This document shows positions 8,001 through 17,401 of a stretch of DNA of 64,000 bases, one piece after another. Source of the stretch: Methylocapsa acidiphila B2 (lineage in GTDB: Bacteria; Pseudomonadota; Alphaproteobacteria; Rhizobiales; Beijerinckiaceae); assembly GCF_000427445.1 (NCBI RefSeq), contig NZ_KE386496.1:496001-560000 (forward strand). Reading direction: 5' to 3'. Numbering within the stretch: the stretch's first letter is position 1; each line of letters starts with the position of its first letter. A program made the translations under genes and the position numbers. A model generated the notes under the pieces. That model was not told the origin of the DNA. It saw only the letters and a program-made list of their open reading frames with translations, and searched no databases.

Positions 8001-9527
8001 TCAACCAAGCCCCTCCGGCGCGTCGAACCTAACGCCCTGAGCCAGCGGCAGATCGCGTGAAAAATTGATCGTGTTGGTCGCGCGGCGCATATAGGCCTTC
8101 CAACAATCGCTTCCCGCCTCGCGTCCGCCGCCGGTCTCTTTTTCGCCGCCGAAGGCGCCGCCGATCTCGGCGCCCGAGGGGCCGATATTCACATTGACGA
8201 TGCCGCAATCGCTTCCCGCGCTCGACAGGAATAGCTCCGCCTCGCGCAAGTCATTGGTGAAGATGGAGGAGGAGAGCCCTTGCGCGACGGCATTGTGCGC
8301 GGCGATCGCTTCATCGAGCGCGCCATAGCGCAACACATAAAGAATGGGCGCGAAGGTTTCGCGGCGGACGAGCGCGGTTTGACGCGGCGTCTCGACGAGG
8401 GCAGGGCGCGCATAAAAAGCCTCGGGCCAGAGCTGCGCGTGGAGGCGCTCGCCGCCGCTGACTTGGCCGCCTTCGGCGCCGGCCTCCGCCAAGGCCGCCT
8501 GCATCGCCGCATAGGCGGCTTCGTCGATCAGCGGCCCGACCAGCGTTTGGGCGTCGCGCGGGTCGCCGACCACGGTCTCGGCGAAGGCGCGCTTCAGGCG
8601 CGCGATGAAGCCATCATAGATGCTCTCATGCACGAACAGGCGGCGCAGCGTGGTGCAGCGCTGGCCGGCTGTCCCGGCGGCGGCGAAGAGCGCCGCGCGC
8701 AGGGCGAGGGCGAGATCGGCCGAGGGCGCGACGATCATCCCATTATTGCCGCCGAGCTCGAGGATCGCGCGGCCGAAACGCGCCGCGATCCGCGGCGCGA
8801 CCGCGCGGCCCATGCGGGTCGAGCCTGTCGCGCTGACCAATGGGACCCGTGGATCGTCGGCCAAAGCCTCGGCGAGGTCCGGCCCACCGAGAATCACGTT
8901 GGAAAGGCCCGGCGGCGCGCCGCCGAACCGCGCCGCCGCGCGATCAAGCAAAGCCTGGCAGGCGAGCGCCGTGAGCGGCGTCTTCTCCGAGGGCTTCCAG
9001 ACGAGGGCGTCGCCGCAGACGAGAGCAATGGCGGCGTTCCAGGCCCAGACGGCGGCCGGAAAATTAAAGGCGCTGACGATGCCGACGACGCCGAGCGGAT
9101 GCCAGGTCTCCATCATGCGATGGCCCGGCCGCTCGGTCGCGAGGGTCAGCCCATAGAGCTGGCGCGAAAGACCGACCGCGAAATCGCAAATGTCGATCAT
9201 TTCCTGAACTTCGCCGAGGCCTTCCTGAAGGATCTTGCCATTCTCGATCGTGATCAGCAGGCCGAGCGCGGCTTTATGGGCCCGCAATTCCTCGGCGAAG
9301 AGGCGGATGAGCTCGCCCCGGCGCGGCGCCGGAACGCTCCTCCAGTCCAGAAAGGCGGCCTGCGCCTGATCGATCGCGCGCGTCGCGTCATCTCCGGAGG
9401 AAAGCGCGAGACGAGCCAGTTCGCCGCCATGGATGGGAGAGCGCGCGACAAGGCGGCCCTGCGCCGAGAGGCGCGCGGCGATCTCGAATTGGTTGATCAG
9501 CTCGGAGACGTTTACGGCGCTGGTCAT
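8001..9527 (-). CDS. Aldehyde dehydrogenase, ALDH7 (antiquitin/aminoadipate-semialdehyde) type
   Basis: 508 residues, full length for an NAD(P)-dependent aldehyde dehydrogenase. Catalytic residues are in place: Asn155 in FNFPAAVWAWN, Lys178, Glu257 in ELGGNN, and the nucleophile Cys291 in AGQRCTT. The SATGSTRMG segment and the C-terminal motif TINFSRDLPLAQGVRF are typical of ALDH7, whose best known substrate is alpha-aminoadipate semialdehyde in lysine breakdown. No other lysine-degradation gene is adjacent, so the substrate is inferred. It is divergent from the Rieske-FAD reductase, and the promoters must lie within 9528-9701. Confidence 0.9.
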   Translation of the reverse strand: MTSAVNVSELINQFEIAARLSAQGRLVARSPIHGGELARLALSSGDDATRAIDQAQAAFLDWRSVPAPRRGELIRLFAEELRAHKAALGLLITIENGKILQEGLGEVQEMIDICDFAVGLSRQLYGLTLATERPGHRMMETWHPLGVVGIVSAFNFPAAVWAWNAAIALVCGDALVWKPSEKTPLTALACQALLDRAAARFGGAPPGLSNVILGGPDLAEALADDPRVPLVSATGSTRMGRAVAPRIAARFGRAILELGGNNGMIVAPSADLALALRAALFAAAGTAGQRCTTLRRLFVHESIYDGFIARLKRAFAETVVGDPRDAQTLVGPLIDEAAYAAMQAALAEAGAEGGQVSGGERLHAQLWPEAFYARPALVETPRQTALVRRETFAPILYVLRYGALDEAIAAHNAVAQGLSSSIFTNDLREAELFLSSAGSDCGIVNVNIGPSGAEIGGAFGGEKETGGGREAGSDCWKAYMRRATNTINFSRDLPLAQGVRFDAPEGLG

Positions 9528-9701
9528 GGCGGAGCTCGCTGATGCGATGGCGTTGAAAAGGAGGGTCCGCCCTCGCTCCTAAAGATGGCGCGTCCGCGAG
9601 CCAACGCAAAGAGCGTTCGCGTCCCGGCGAATGGAACCCCAAGGCTTCCGCACGCGTCTTCTTCAAGAGGTCGCGGCGCCGACGCGCGACGGAGACGTGT
9701 A

Positions 9702-11237
9702 ATGGGCGAGGAAGCGGGCAAGCAATCGGGGCCTGATCTTGGCCTTGGAATCCCGGAAGCCGATCTGGCGGAGGGCGGTTTGCTCGTCGGCCATGTCGGG
9801 GACGAGCCCGTGCTGCTGGCGCGGCGCGGGGCCGAGGTCTTCGCCATAGGCGCCGTCTGCTCGCATTATGGCGGTCCGCTCGGCGAGGGCCTGCTTGTTG
9901 ATGAGACGATCCGCTGCCCCTGGCATCACGCCTGCTTTAGCCTGCGCACCGGCGAGGTTCTGCGCGCGCCGGCGCTCAATCCCGTCGCCTGTTGGCGAAT
10001 CGACCGGCGCGATGGCGCGATCTATGTCAGCGACAAGCTCGAGATTGCGCCCCGGCCTGCGACGCCTGCCGCGGCGGGCGCGCGCCGCGCGGTTGTGATC
10101 GTCGGCGGCGGCGCGGCCGCAGATGCTGCGGCGGATGCGCTTCGCCGGGAAGGTTATTCCGGCGCGCTGACCATGTTCAGCGCAGATGATTCCGCGCCCT
10201 ATGATCGGCCGAACCTTTCCAAAGGCTTTCTTGCCGGCTCCGCGCCGGAGGATTGGCTCCCCTTGCGATCGCGGCGCCATTATGAAAAGCGCGGGATCGA
10301 TCTGAGGCTCGGCGCCCGAGTCGTCGCGATCGACGCGAAGGCGCAGATCGCGCGGCTCGCCGACGGCGCGCAGCATTCCTATGACGGACTACTGCTCGCG
10401 ACGGGCGCGGAGCCAGTTCGTCTTACCATCCCCGGCGCGGATCTTCCCCATGTACGCATGTTGCGCAGCTTGGCGGACTGTCGTGAGCTCGTGGCGCGGG
10501 CTCAGTCGGCGCGGCGCGCCGTCGTGATCGGCGCGAGCTTCATCGGCCTTGAAGCGGCCGCGGCCCTGCGCGCGCGCAAAGTCGAGGTCGAGGTCGTGGG
10601 GCCCGACGCAATTCCAATGGAGCGCATCCTCGGCCCGGAGGTCGGTCGGTTCATTCGCAAGCTGCACGAGGAAGAGGGCGTTGTCTTTCACCTTGGCACG
10701 ACCGCGACCGCGATCGATGGGCGTTTCGTCGAGCTGAAGAATGGCGAGAAGCTCGAAGCCGATCTCGTTCTCGTCGGCGTCGGCGTGCGGCCGGCGGTCG
10801 GCTTGGCCGAAGCCGCGGGATTAGCCGTCGATCGCGGCGTTCTGGTCGATGAATATCTCGCGACTAGCGCGCCCAATATTTTCGCCGCCGGCGACATTGC
10901 GCGTTGGCCGGACGCGTTCACAGGGGAGCGCATTCGGATCGAGCATTTTATCGTCGCCGAGCGTCAAGGCCGGACGGCCGCACGCAATATTCTCGGGCAT
11001 CGCGAAAGGTTCGACGCGGTCCCATTCTTTTGGACCGAGCAATATGACCTGACGATCTCCTATGTCGGCCACGCCGAAGGTTGGGATAACGTCGAGATCG
11101 ACGGAAGCATCGAGGCGCGCGATTGCGCGCTCAGCTACAGGCGCGCCGGCAAGACCCTGGCGGTGGCGACGATCAATAGGGACATCGAGAGCCTTCGCGC
11201 CGAGCTTGAGTTCGAAGGCGCGAAGGCGTCGCGTTAG
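9702..11237 (+). CDS. Rieske-domain FAD/NAD(P)H-dependent reductase (AIF-like)
   Basis: 511 residues from ATG 9702, which has GGAG seven bases upstream; the open frame extends 39 low-value codons further. Domain 1 (about 20-115) is a Rieske [2Fe-2S] module with C53-x-H55 and C72-x2-H75. Domain 2 is a pyridine nucleotide-disulphide oxidoreductase with the FAD motif VVIVGGG at about 131-137, the NAD motif VVIGASFIGLEAA near 270, and the second FAD aspartate in NIFAAGDIARW. This fusion resembles AIFL/AIFM3-type proteins and ferredoxin reductases of oxygenase systems. The electron acceptor is unknown. Confidence 0.9.
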   Translation: MGEEAGKQSGPDLGLGIPEADLAEGGLLVGHVGDEPVLLARRGAEVFAIGAVCSHYGGPLGEGLLVDETIRCPWHHACFSLRTGEVLRAPALNPVACWRIDRRDGAIYVSDKLEIAPRPATPAAAGARRAVVIVGGGAAADAAADALRREGYSGALTMFSADDSAPYDRPNLSKGFLAGSAPEDWLPLRSRRHYEKRGIDLRLGARVVAIDAKAQIARLADGAQHSYDGLLLATGAEPVRLTIPGADLPHVRMLRSLADCRELVARAQSARRAVVIGASFIGLEAAAALRARKVEVEVVGPDAIPMERILGPEVGRFIRKLHEEEGVVFHLGTTATAIDGRFVELKNGEKLEADLVLVGVGVRPAVGLAEAAGLAVDRGVLVDEYLATSAPNIFAAGDIARWPDAFTGERIRIEHFIVAERQGRTAARNILGHRERFDAVPFFWTEQYDLTISYVGHAEGWDNVEIDGSIEARDCALSYRRAGKTLAVATINRDIESLRAELEFEGAKASR

Positions 11238-11338
11238 CCGACACGTATATCGCATTCCGTCGAACTCATTGCTGCGTCAGGACGTTTCGAGACGACGAAT
11301 AGAGCTTCGTTCATGTGCAACATCGGAAGGAGGCGCCA

Positions 11339-11563
11339 ATGTTTCAGATTGAATTCCTCGGCCAGGCTCGCGAGGGGGCGCCGCCGGAAGTCACCGACCG
11401 GATGACCTCGGATCTGACCCGGCTCGACCAGGTCGTCACCCACGCGAAATCGCTCTTTTCCAACGTGATTGTCCAGCGCGTCCATAAGCCTCTGCCACAT
11501 GGCTTTTTAATTCTCGACGCCGAGGGGGCGGAGGTCGCCCGCTGGAGCATCGACGACGCATGA
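11339..11563 (+). CDS. Small conserved-looking hypothetical protein
   Basis: 74 residues from ATG 11339, supported by a strong GGAAGGAGG site six bases upstream. The sequence is soluble and acidic at its end, with no cysteine cluster or membrane segment. It follows the Rieske-FAD reductase by about 100 bases in the same direction and may share its transcript. I do not recognise a family and assign no function. Confidence 0.65.
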   Translation: MFQIEFLGQAREGAPPEVTDRMTSDLTRLDQVVTHAKSLFSNVIVQRVHKPLPHGFLILDAEGAEVARWSIDDA

Positions 11564-11599
11564 CCGCGGTTTGGCTTGGCAAAATGGGGGAGAGTGAAC

Positions 11600-12103
11600 A
11601 TGCGCGGACCGAATTTCCTGTTGGCGTCGCTTATGTTGCTGAGCCAATTCACATATCCGTCGGCGGCGGCGACCGCCGGCAAACAGAATGTCTCCGGCCC
11701 GAGCTCCCTGGCCTTTGCCGCCTTGATCGCTGAACATTCGCCTCTGTTGACGCCAGAGGAAAAGAAAGTCATGGCCGATTTGCTCGAGGATCGGCTGAGT
11801 TTCACATTTCCGGCGGGCAAGACGATCGGCGTGGGCGCCGATTCGATCAAATGCCGTGATAGCAATGTTGCGATTTCGTCCCGGAGCTGCGACCTCACCT
11901 TCGGCAAGGAGACGGTCACGCTCAAAGGACGGAGGGCGCATGAACTTTTCGCCACGCTCGCCGAGATCGGCGTTGCGCCGGAAGGCGCCGCCGGCTCGAA
12001 TTTCGAAAGCGCGTCTCTTATCGTTTGCTTGGTCGACCCGAATTTCATCAAACAGAAGAGCGGCGGCGGCAGCGCTTGCCAATTCGAAACGGGCGGCCCT
12101 TGA
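11600..12103 (+). CDS. Exported hypothetical protein
   Basis: 167 residues from ATG 11600, with a GGGGGAGAG site upstream. An N-terminal signal peptide (hydrophobic stretch ending YPSAAA) indicates export. The mature part is about 140 residues with four cysteines, two of them close together in KCRDSNVAISSRSC, so it may form disulphides. I recognise no family. It is read in the same direction as its neighbours and has no visible terminator before mgtC. Confidence 0.65.
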   Translation: MRGPNFLLASLMLLSQFTYPSAAATAGKQNVSGPSSLAFAALIAEHSPLLTPEEKKVMADLLEDRLSFTFPAGKTIGVGADSIKCRDSNVAISSRSCDLTFGKETVTLKGRRAHELFATLAEIGVAPEGAAGSNFESASLIVCLVDPNFIKQKSGGGSACQFETGGP

Positions 12104-12379
12104 CGCGTTCTTTATCGGAAAGACGAGCGTCCTGATCCGCTCTCGCAGCTTTGATTGAATTCGCGCCCCAATTTGCTTGACCGGCGGCCAAAGGGAGAGC
12201 CAAAGCTAGGCCGCCGGACAACGAAGACGTCTTTCCAGAATCTGTCATGTCTTCGTCGTATGACGCGGCTATGGCGGCGTATGCCGCCGTCGCGCAATTC
12301 GCGCCGCGCGCTTTCCCTTTATCTTGTTTCGTCCGCGTGGCTCGATCGACGAACATCACCCGATACGAGAGACGCGTTC

Positions 12380-13090
12380 ATGCCGATTTTGATCGATCCC
12401 GCCATCGTGAGAGATGCGCTCAACCTTCTCGTTGCGCTTTCGCTCGGTGGGGCAATCGGCTTCGAGAGGCAATGGCGCCAGCGGCTCGCCGGTCTGCGGA
12501 CCAACACGCTGGTCGCGCTGGGCGCGGCGATCTATGTCGTTTTCGCGGGGCAGTTCACCGACGCGAGCCCAACCCGCGTCGCCGCGCAAGTGGTGTCTGG
12601 CATCGGTTTTCTCGGGGCCGGGGTGATCTGGAAGGAAGGCGGCAATATCGGCGGTTTGAACACGGCGGCGACGCTTTGGTGCTCGGCCGCAGTCGGGCTC
12701 ATGGCCGGCACTGGTCATTGGGGGCAGGCGGTCATCGCGGCGGGTCTCGTGACCACCGTCAATTTACTGCTTCGCCCGCTCGTCGGTCTGATCAACCGCC
12801 AGCCGATCGAGACCGCGGAGGTCGAGACCTCTTACGTCGTCAGCGTCGTGTGCCGTGCGTCCGACGAAGCGCGAATCCGCGCCTTGCTTGTGCAGGGCTT
12901 CGGCGTGAGCGACTTGCGTCTTCGTGAGCTCGAAAGCTCCGAGATTGAAGCAAGCGATCGCGTCGCCGTCAATGCGACGCTGATTTCCGACAAGCGGCGC
13001 GAGATCGCTCTCGAATATATTGTCGGCCGGCTCAGCGTCGAAGAGGGGGTCTACGCGGCGCGCTGGCGCACGGTGAACAAGCTCGTCTAA
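12380..13090 (+). CDS. MgtC/SapB family membrane protein
   Basis: 236 residues from ATG 12380. The first 140 form the MgtC membrane domain: four to five hydrophobic helices with LGGAIGFERQW, AGLRTNTLVALGAA, the hallmark GIGFLGAGVIWKEG and GLNTAATLWCSAAVGLMAG. The last 90 form a small soluble ACT-like domain. MgtC proteins help bacteria adapt to low magnesium and modulate the F-ATPase in pathogens; the plain SapB/YhiD type is widespread with unclear function. The frame is open upstream to 12155 but the homology begins exactly at this ATG. I saw no magnesium riboswitch in the 276-base gap before it. Confidence 0.9.
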   Translation: MPILIDPAIVRDALNLLVALSLGGAIGFERQWRQRLAGLRTNTLVALGAAIYVVFAGQFTDASPTRVAAQVVSGIGFLGAGVIWKEGGNIGGLNTAATLWCSAAVGLMAGTGHWGQAVIAAGLVTTVNLLLRPLVGLINRQPIETAEVETSYVVSVVCRASDEARIRALLVQGFGVSDLRLRELESSEIEASDRVAVNATLISDKRREIALEYIVGRLSVEEGVYAARWRTVNKLV

Positions 13091-13161
13091 ATGGGGTCAG
13101 GGGAGCGTAGGGACGCAAAAACCCCTGCTTTTGCTTCTTTCGTCCCGGCGGTCTTTCTCGA

Positions 13162-14076
13162 TCAGCGTGGCGCGGAGGCTTGCGGCGGGGTCGTCGCGGC
13201 CTGTCCGCTCGGGGCGCCGAAAAAGCGGAAGAAGTCCGATTTCGGGCTGATGACCATGCGCGTTTCGCTGGGCTTGAGCCCCGTCTCATAGGCCTGCATC
13301 GAGCGATAGAAGGCGAAGAAATCCGGGTCCTTGCCATAGGCCTCGGCGAAGATGCGGTTGCGTTCCGCGTCGCCTTCGCCGCGAATCTGGTCGGCCTTGC
13401 GCTGGGCCTCGCCGCGCAGCACGACGACGTCGCGGTCGGCCTTGGCGGTAATGGTTTGCGCCTGCTCGGAGCCTTGCGCTCGATATTCCGCGGCCTCCCG
13501 CGCGCGCTCGCTCTGCATCCGTCCGAACACTTTTTCGGAGATTTGCTTTGGCAGATCGGCGCGGCGGATGCGCACGTCGGTGGCGGCGACGCCGAGCCGG
13601 CCGGCTTCCTGATTCACCTGCTCGCGGATTTTGAGCATGAGATTGGCGCGGTTATCCCGAACGATGTCGGTCATGTTCGCCTCGCCGAGCACGCGCCGAA
13701 CCGCCGAGTTCAGGATGAACCCGAGCTGGCTGTTGGCGCGCTCCTTGGTGCCGACGGTCTGATAGAATTTCAGAGGATCGACGATCCTGTAACGAAGGAA
13801 GGAATCGACGTCGAGACGATTATTGTCGGAGGCGAGCACCTCCTGCTTCGGCGCCTCGACGTCGAGGATGCGATTGTCGAGATAGACGACGTTTTCGATG
13901 AAGGGCAATTTGAAGTGAAGCCCCGGCTCGGTGATGAGCCCCCGCCCGGCGACCGGATCGCCGAAACGCAGCACGAGGGCCTGCTCGGTCTGAGAAACAG
14001 TGAATATCGAGGCTGTTGCGACAATTAGGAAAGCGACGACGGCGGCGAGGCTCACAAAGACGGCTGCGCTCTTCAT
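13162..14076 (-). CDS. hflC: HflC, modulator subunit of FtsH protease
   Basis: 304 residues. It has an N-terminal membrane anchor (about 7-28) followed by an SPFH/band-7 domain: SQTEQALVLRFGDPV, GLHFKLPFIENVVYLDNRIL and the C-terminal coiled region rich in AEYRAQGSEQAQ. HflC forms a periplasmic complex with HflK that encloses and regulates the inner-membrane protease FtsH. Its start overlaps the hflK stop by four bases (ATGA), the usual coupling. It is the last gene of a minus-strand run EamA-GNAT-folA-hflK-hflC. The degP gene that often follows in related genomes is absent. Confidence 0.95.
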   Translation of the reverse strand: MKSAAVFVSLAAVVAFLIVATASIFTVSQTEQALVLRFGDPVAGRGLITEPGLHFKLPFIENVVYLDNRILDVEAPKQEVLASDNNRLDVDSFLRYRIVDPLKFYQTVGTKERANSQLGFILNSAVRRVLGEANMTDIVRDNRANLMLKIREQVNQEAGRLGVAATDVRIRRADLPKQISEKVFGRMQSERAREAAEYRAQGSEQAQTITAKADRDVVVLRGEAQRKADQIRGEGDAERNRIFAEAYGKDPDFFAFYRSMQAYETGLKPSETRMVISPKSDFFRFFGAPSGQAATTPPQASAPR

Positions 14077-15188
14077 TTGCGGGCTCCTTCGGCGGGACGC
14101 GTCAGCGCGCCGAGCGGCAGATAAGGGACGACTCCCTGCCCATGCTCGCCCTGGTCGACGATGATCTTGTCCGCGCCGCTGAGCACATGCTCCATGGTCT
14201 CGAGATAGATTCGCTGCCGCGTCACGTCGGGCGCCTTTTTGTATTGTTCATAGACCTGATTGAAGCGGGAGGCTTGTCCAGTCGCCTCGGCGACGGTCTG
14301 GAGCCGATAGCCCTCCGCCTCCTGAACGATTGCCGCGGCCTTGCCTCGGGCCTCGGGCACAACCCGATTGGCGTAGGCTTCGGCCTCGTTGCGCAAGCGG
14401 TTCTGGTCCTGCTGCGCCGCGGTCACGTCCTTGAAGGCGGCGATGACCTGCTCCGGCGGATCGACCGACTGCAATTGTACCTGTAGGATCAGGATGCCGG
14501 CCTTGTAGCCGTTGAGGATCTTTTGCATGAGCTCCTGCACCCCCGATTCGATGCTCTGGCGCTCGGCGGTCAGGATGCGCTGGATTTGGCTGCGGCCGAT
14601 GACCTCGCGCATGGCGCTTTCCGCGACCGCCTTCACCGTCTCGCGTTGATTGGCGATGTTGAAGGCGTAGTCTTCGGGCTTGACCGGATCGATCTGCCAG
14701 ATCACGACGAATTTGACGTCGGCGATATTCTCGTCGCCGGTCAGCATCAGGCTTTCTTCCGGTTGATCGACCGCGATCGCCGAATTGGGCGAACGGAGAT
14801 CCGGGCGCATGGTGAAGCCGATATTGGTCGCCTTCCGGTCGGTCACCTCGAGCTTTTCGACGGCGCCGATGGGATAGGGAAGATTATAGTTCAAGCCGGG
14901 CCCGGTCTTGCCGGTATAGCGGCCGAAGATCATGTTCAGCCCGACCTCGTTCGGCTTGACCGTGTAGAATCCCGCCAACAGCCAGGCGATGACGCCGACC
15001 AGGGCGAGGGCCAGCACGCCGCGGCCGCCGCCGAACCCTCCGCTCGGCATCCATAGCTTGATCTTTTCTTGCGTGCGACGGACGAATTCCTCGAAATCCG
15101 GGGGCGGCGCGCTCGGCTTCTGGCCCCAGGGACCGCCTGGATCGGGTTTCCACGAGCCGCCGTTACCGCCTTCATTGATCCACGGCAT
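14073..15188 (-). CDS. hflK: HflK, modulator subunit of FtsH protease
   Basis: 371 residues from ATG 15188 (AGAGG five bases upstream); the frame is open 48 codons further up but without homology. It begins MPWINEGGNGG with a glycine/proline-rich N-terminus, followed by one transmembrane segment (about 55-75) and the SPFH domain with KPNEVGLNMIFGRY. The C-terminal part is a helical region rich in Ala, Glu and Gln. It partners HflC, which overlaps it downstream. Confidence 0.95.
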   Translation of the reverse strand: MPWINEGGNGGSWKPDPGGPWGQKPSAPPPDFEEFVRRTQEKIKLWMPSGGFGGGRGVLALALVGVIAWLLAGFYTVKPNEVGLNMIFGRYTGKTGPGLNYNLPYPIGAVEKLEVTDRKATNIGFTMRPDLRSPNSAIAVDQPEESLMLTGDENIADVKFVVIWQIDPVKPEDYAFNIANQRETVKAVAESAMREVIGRSQIQRILTAERQSIESGVQELMQKILNGYKAGILILQVQLQSVDPPEQVIAAFKDVTAAQQDQNRLRNEAEAYANRVVPEARGKAAAIVQEAEGYRLQTVAEATGQASRFNQVYEQYKKAPDVTRQRIYLETMEHVLSGADKIIVDQGEHGQGVVPYLPLGALTRPAEGARK

Positions 15189-15328
15189 GAAAACCTCTTC
15201 CAAAAGCGCGCAAATTGCAGCAGCCGATTTAGCGGCTGTCGCGTTGCGCCGGCTTGCTCCATATAGTGAAGCGCAGCACATGAGACAATGCTGCCCCGGC
15301 GCATTCCCTCGGCTGCTTGGGCTTCGGT

Positions 15329-15853
15329 TCATCGCCGGCGAAAATCGACGAAAGCGAATTTGGCTTCATCCATTGGATCCGGCTCCGGCGAGACCCAGCT
15401 TTCCTCGATCCATTCCGACCAATCCACAGCTGGAAAGCGCACGTCGCCCTCCGGCGCCAAATCGACGAAGGTGAGGCGCATGCGGCGCGCGCGCGCGATC
15501 AAGGCGGCATAGAGATCGGCGCCGCCCGCCACGATAATCTCCTCGGCGCCCATGGCCGCGGCCCTCACCGCGGACAAAGCCAAGGCCGCCTCAAGCTCAT
15601 GAGCGACATAAACGCCCGGCGTGGACTCGGCGAAAGGCTTGAAATCAAGGTCGCGGGTGAGGATGACGGTCTCGCGTCCGGGCAAGGCGCGCCCGATGGC
15701 ATGAAAGGTCTTGCGCCCCATGAGCAAGGGCTTGCCGAGCGTGATGGAGCGAAATCGCTTGAGATCGCTTGGCAAGCGCCAAGGCATGCGGTTTTCGGCG
15801 CCGATCACCCCATTCTTCGCTATAGCGGCGACAAGCGCGAGCGGGACGGTCAT
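15329..15853 (-). CDS. folA: Dihydrofolate reductase
   Basis: 174 residues from ATG 15853. Reduces dihydrofolate to tetrahydrofolate with NADPH. Signatures: VAAIAKNGVIGAENRMPWRLPSDLKRF (substrate site), LMGRKTFHAIGRALPGR and IIVAGGADLYAALI. The start overlaps the stop of the upstream acetyltransferase by ATGA, so it depends on translational coupling. It ends 140 bases before hflK in the same run. Its partner enzyme thyA lies about 5 kb away on the same strand, with other genes between. Confidence 0.95.
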   Translation of the reverse strand: MTVPLALVAAIAKNGVIGAENRMPWRLPSDLKRFRSITLGKPLLMGRKTFHAIGRALPGRETVILTRDLDFKPFAESTPGVYVAHELEAALALSAVRAAAMGAEEIIVAGGADLYAALIARARRMRLTFVDLAPEGDVRFPAVDWSEWIEESWVSPEPDPMDEAKFAFVDFRRR

Positions 15854-16407
15854 GGCAGCAATGCCCCGCCTTGCGCAAGTTGGCGCAAGGCCTCTCCGTC
15901 GAGGCGGCAATTGGTCCAGTCCGTCATCATGCGGGCGCCGATCCCTTTGTAGAAGGCGATGGAAGGCTCGTTCCAATCGAGCACGGACCATTCGAGCCGG
16001 GCGAGATTTTCCGCCGCGCAACGCTGCGCCAGCGATCTGACGAGGGCCTTGCCAATACCGTGGCCGCGAAACAGGGGGCGCACGAATAGGTCCTCGATCC
16101 AGATCCCATGGCGGCCGCGAAAGGTCGAGAAGGAATAGAACCAGATCGACAGTCCGACGGTTTCGCCTTCGCGCTCGGCGAGGTCGCAAAAGACGCGGGG
16201 ATGCGGGTTAAAGAGAGCCTCAGCCAGCGCCTCTACGCTCGCATCCATCTCGTCGGTGAGCCCTTCATATTGCGCGAGCTCGGTGACGAGCGCGTGGATC
16301 AGCGCTGCGTCGAGGGGAGTCGCTGGGCGGACGCACGGCGCGCTCGATGCGCCGCTCGCTTTTTCAGTCGATGTAGCGCGCGCTGACAAATCCTGAGTTT
16401 TCGACAT
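15850..16407 (-). CDS. GNAT acetyltransferase, diamine/thialysine (SSAT-like) type
   Basis: 185 residues from ATG 16407. The IWFYSFSTFRGRHGIWIEDLFVRP segment and the acetyl-CoA loop RGHGIGKALVRSL match the spermidine/spermine or thialysine acetyltransferase subgroup; NEPSIAFYKGIGA is the usual C-terminal helix. It probably acetylates a polyamine or lysine analogue. The substrate is inferred from subgroup only. The first 40 residues are a low-complexity leader and a later start is possible. Its last codons overlap folA. Confidence 0.87.
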   Translation of the reverse strand: MSKTQDLSARATSTEKASGASSAPCVRPATPLDAALIHALVTELAQYEGLTDEMDASVEALAEALFNPHPRVFCDLAEREGETVGLSIWFYSFSTFRGRHGIWIEDLFVRPLFRGHGIGKALVRSLAQRCAAENLARLEWSVLDWNEPSIAFYKGIGARMMTDWTNCRLDGEALRQLAQGGALLP

Positions 16408-16456
16408 CGGTTTGTTCCCAGCTCCAGAGGAAATGCGGCGCGAATCGGTAAATTCC

Positions 16457-17401
16457 TCACGCTCTGCTGGCGCGTGCAAAGATGGACAGCCCCGCGCCCA
16501 CGATCAAAGCCGCGCCCAATATGGTGCGCAGGCTTGGCGCTTCGTCGAAGACGACAATGCCGGAGAGTGTCGCCCAGAGCAGGGCCGCATAGCCGAAAGG
16601 CGCGATCATATTGGCGGGCGCCGTGGCGTAGGCGCGAATGAGGCAGAAATGACTCGCGACGCCGAGCAGGCCGAGCGCCAGCATGAGCCCGGCGTCGGCG
16701 AGCGAAGGCGTAAGACCGTAGAATGGCAGGAACGGGCTGCAAAAGGCGACCCCGGCGATCGCCGAATAAAATAGCGTCGTCATCGGCTTGTCGATCGCGT
16801 GGAGCATTCTGGTCGTGATCTGATAAAGCGCGTTGCATAAGGAGGCGATTAAGGGAAAGGCGAGGGCGAGCGAAAGCGTGACGTCGGCCTTGCCGAGGAT
16901 CGCCCAGACGCCGCTCATGCCGGCGAGCACGCTGAGCCAGGCGGCGAGCCCAACCCTTTCGCCGAGCATCGGCGCGGCGAGGGCCGTGACCAGCACGGGC
17001 GCGGCGGACAGAACCGCCGCAACGTCGACAAAGGGCATGATCCGCATGGAAAGCATGCCGAAGAGCGTGATCGAGATGAGCAGGCTCGAGCGTGCGAGTT
17101 GCAGGACCGGGCGGCGCGACGACATGAGGCGAGGATTGCGATAGGCGAGAAAAAGCGTGACCAAGATCAGGTGGATCGCATAGCGCGCCCAGGCGATCTC
17201 CGTCGCCGGATAGGCATGGAGGAGATATTTGACGATCGTATCCTGGCACACGAAGAGGGCGGTCGAGACCAGCATCCAGAGAATCCCGACGCCGATGGCG
17301 GGCCTGCGCGATTGGGCCGGCGCGAGCGCGACCGTGGGCGCTGCGCCGAAAGAGGGGGCGTCGGCCGGACGCCTTGCGGCGGCCGGGAGGGATTGGGGCA
17401 T
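16457..17401 (-). CDS. EamA/DMT-superfamily transporter
   Basis: 314 residues with a soluble alanine/proline-rich N-terminus of about 35 and then ten predicted transmembrane segments arranged as two EamA repeats (for example IGVGILWMLVSTALFVCQD and, in the second half, MIAPFGYAALLWATLSGIVVF). Drug/metabolite transporters of this type export amino acids, nucleosides or other metabolites. The substrate cannot be told. It heads the minus-strand run leading to folA and hflKC, 49 bases upstream of the acetyltransferase. Confidence 0.88.
   Translation of the reverse strand: MPQSLPAAARRPADAPSFGAAPTVALAPAQSRRPAIGVGILWMLVSTALFVCQDTIVKYLLHAYPATEIAWARYAIHLILVTLFLAYRNPRLMSSRRPVLQLARSSLLISITLFGMLSMRIMPFVDVAAVLSAAPVLVTALAAPMLGERVGLAAWLSVLAGMSGVWAILGKADVTLSLALAFPLIASLCNALYQITTRMLHAIDKPMTTLFYSAIAGVAFCSPFLPFYGLTPSLADAGLMLALGLLGVASHFCLIRAYATAPANMIAPFGYAALLWATLSGIVVFDEAPSLRTILGAALIVGAGLSIFARASRA

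Noticed and set aside
12104-12379. Magnesium riboswitch upstream of mgtC
   Set aside because: I looked for a structured leader with strong hairpins and a terminator/antiterminator arrangement and found none that was convincing.
15854-16189. N-terminal extension of dihydrofolate reductase
   Set aside because: Out-of-frame reading of the overlapping acetyltransferase; DHFR homology begins at the ATG overlapping its stop.
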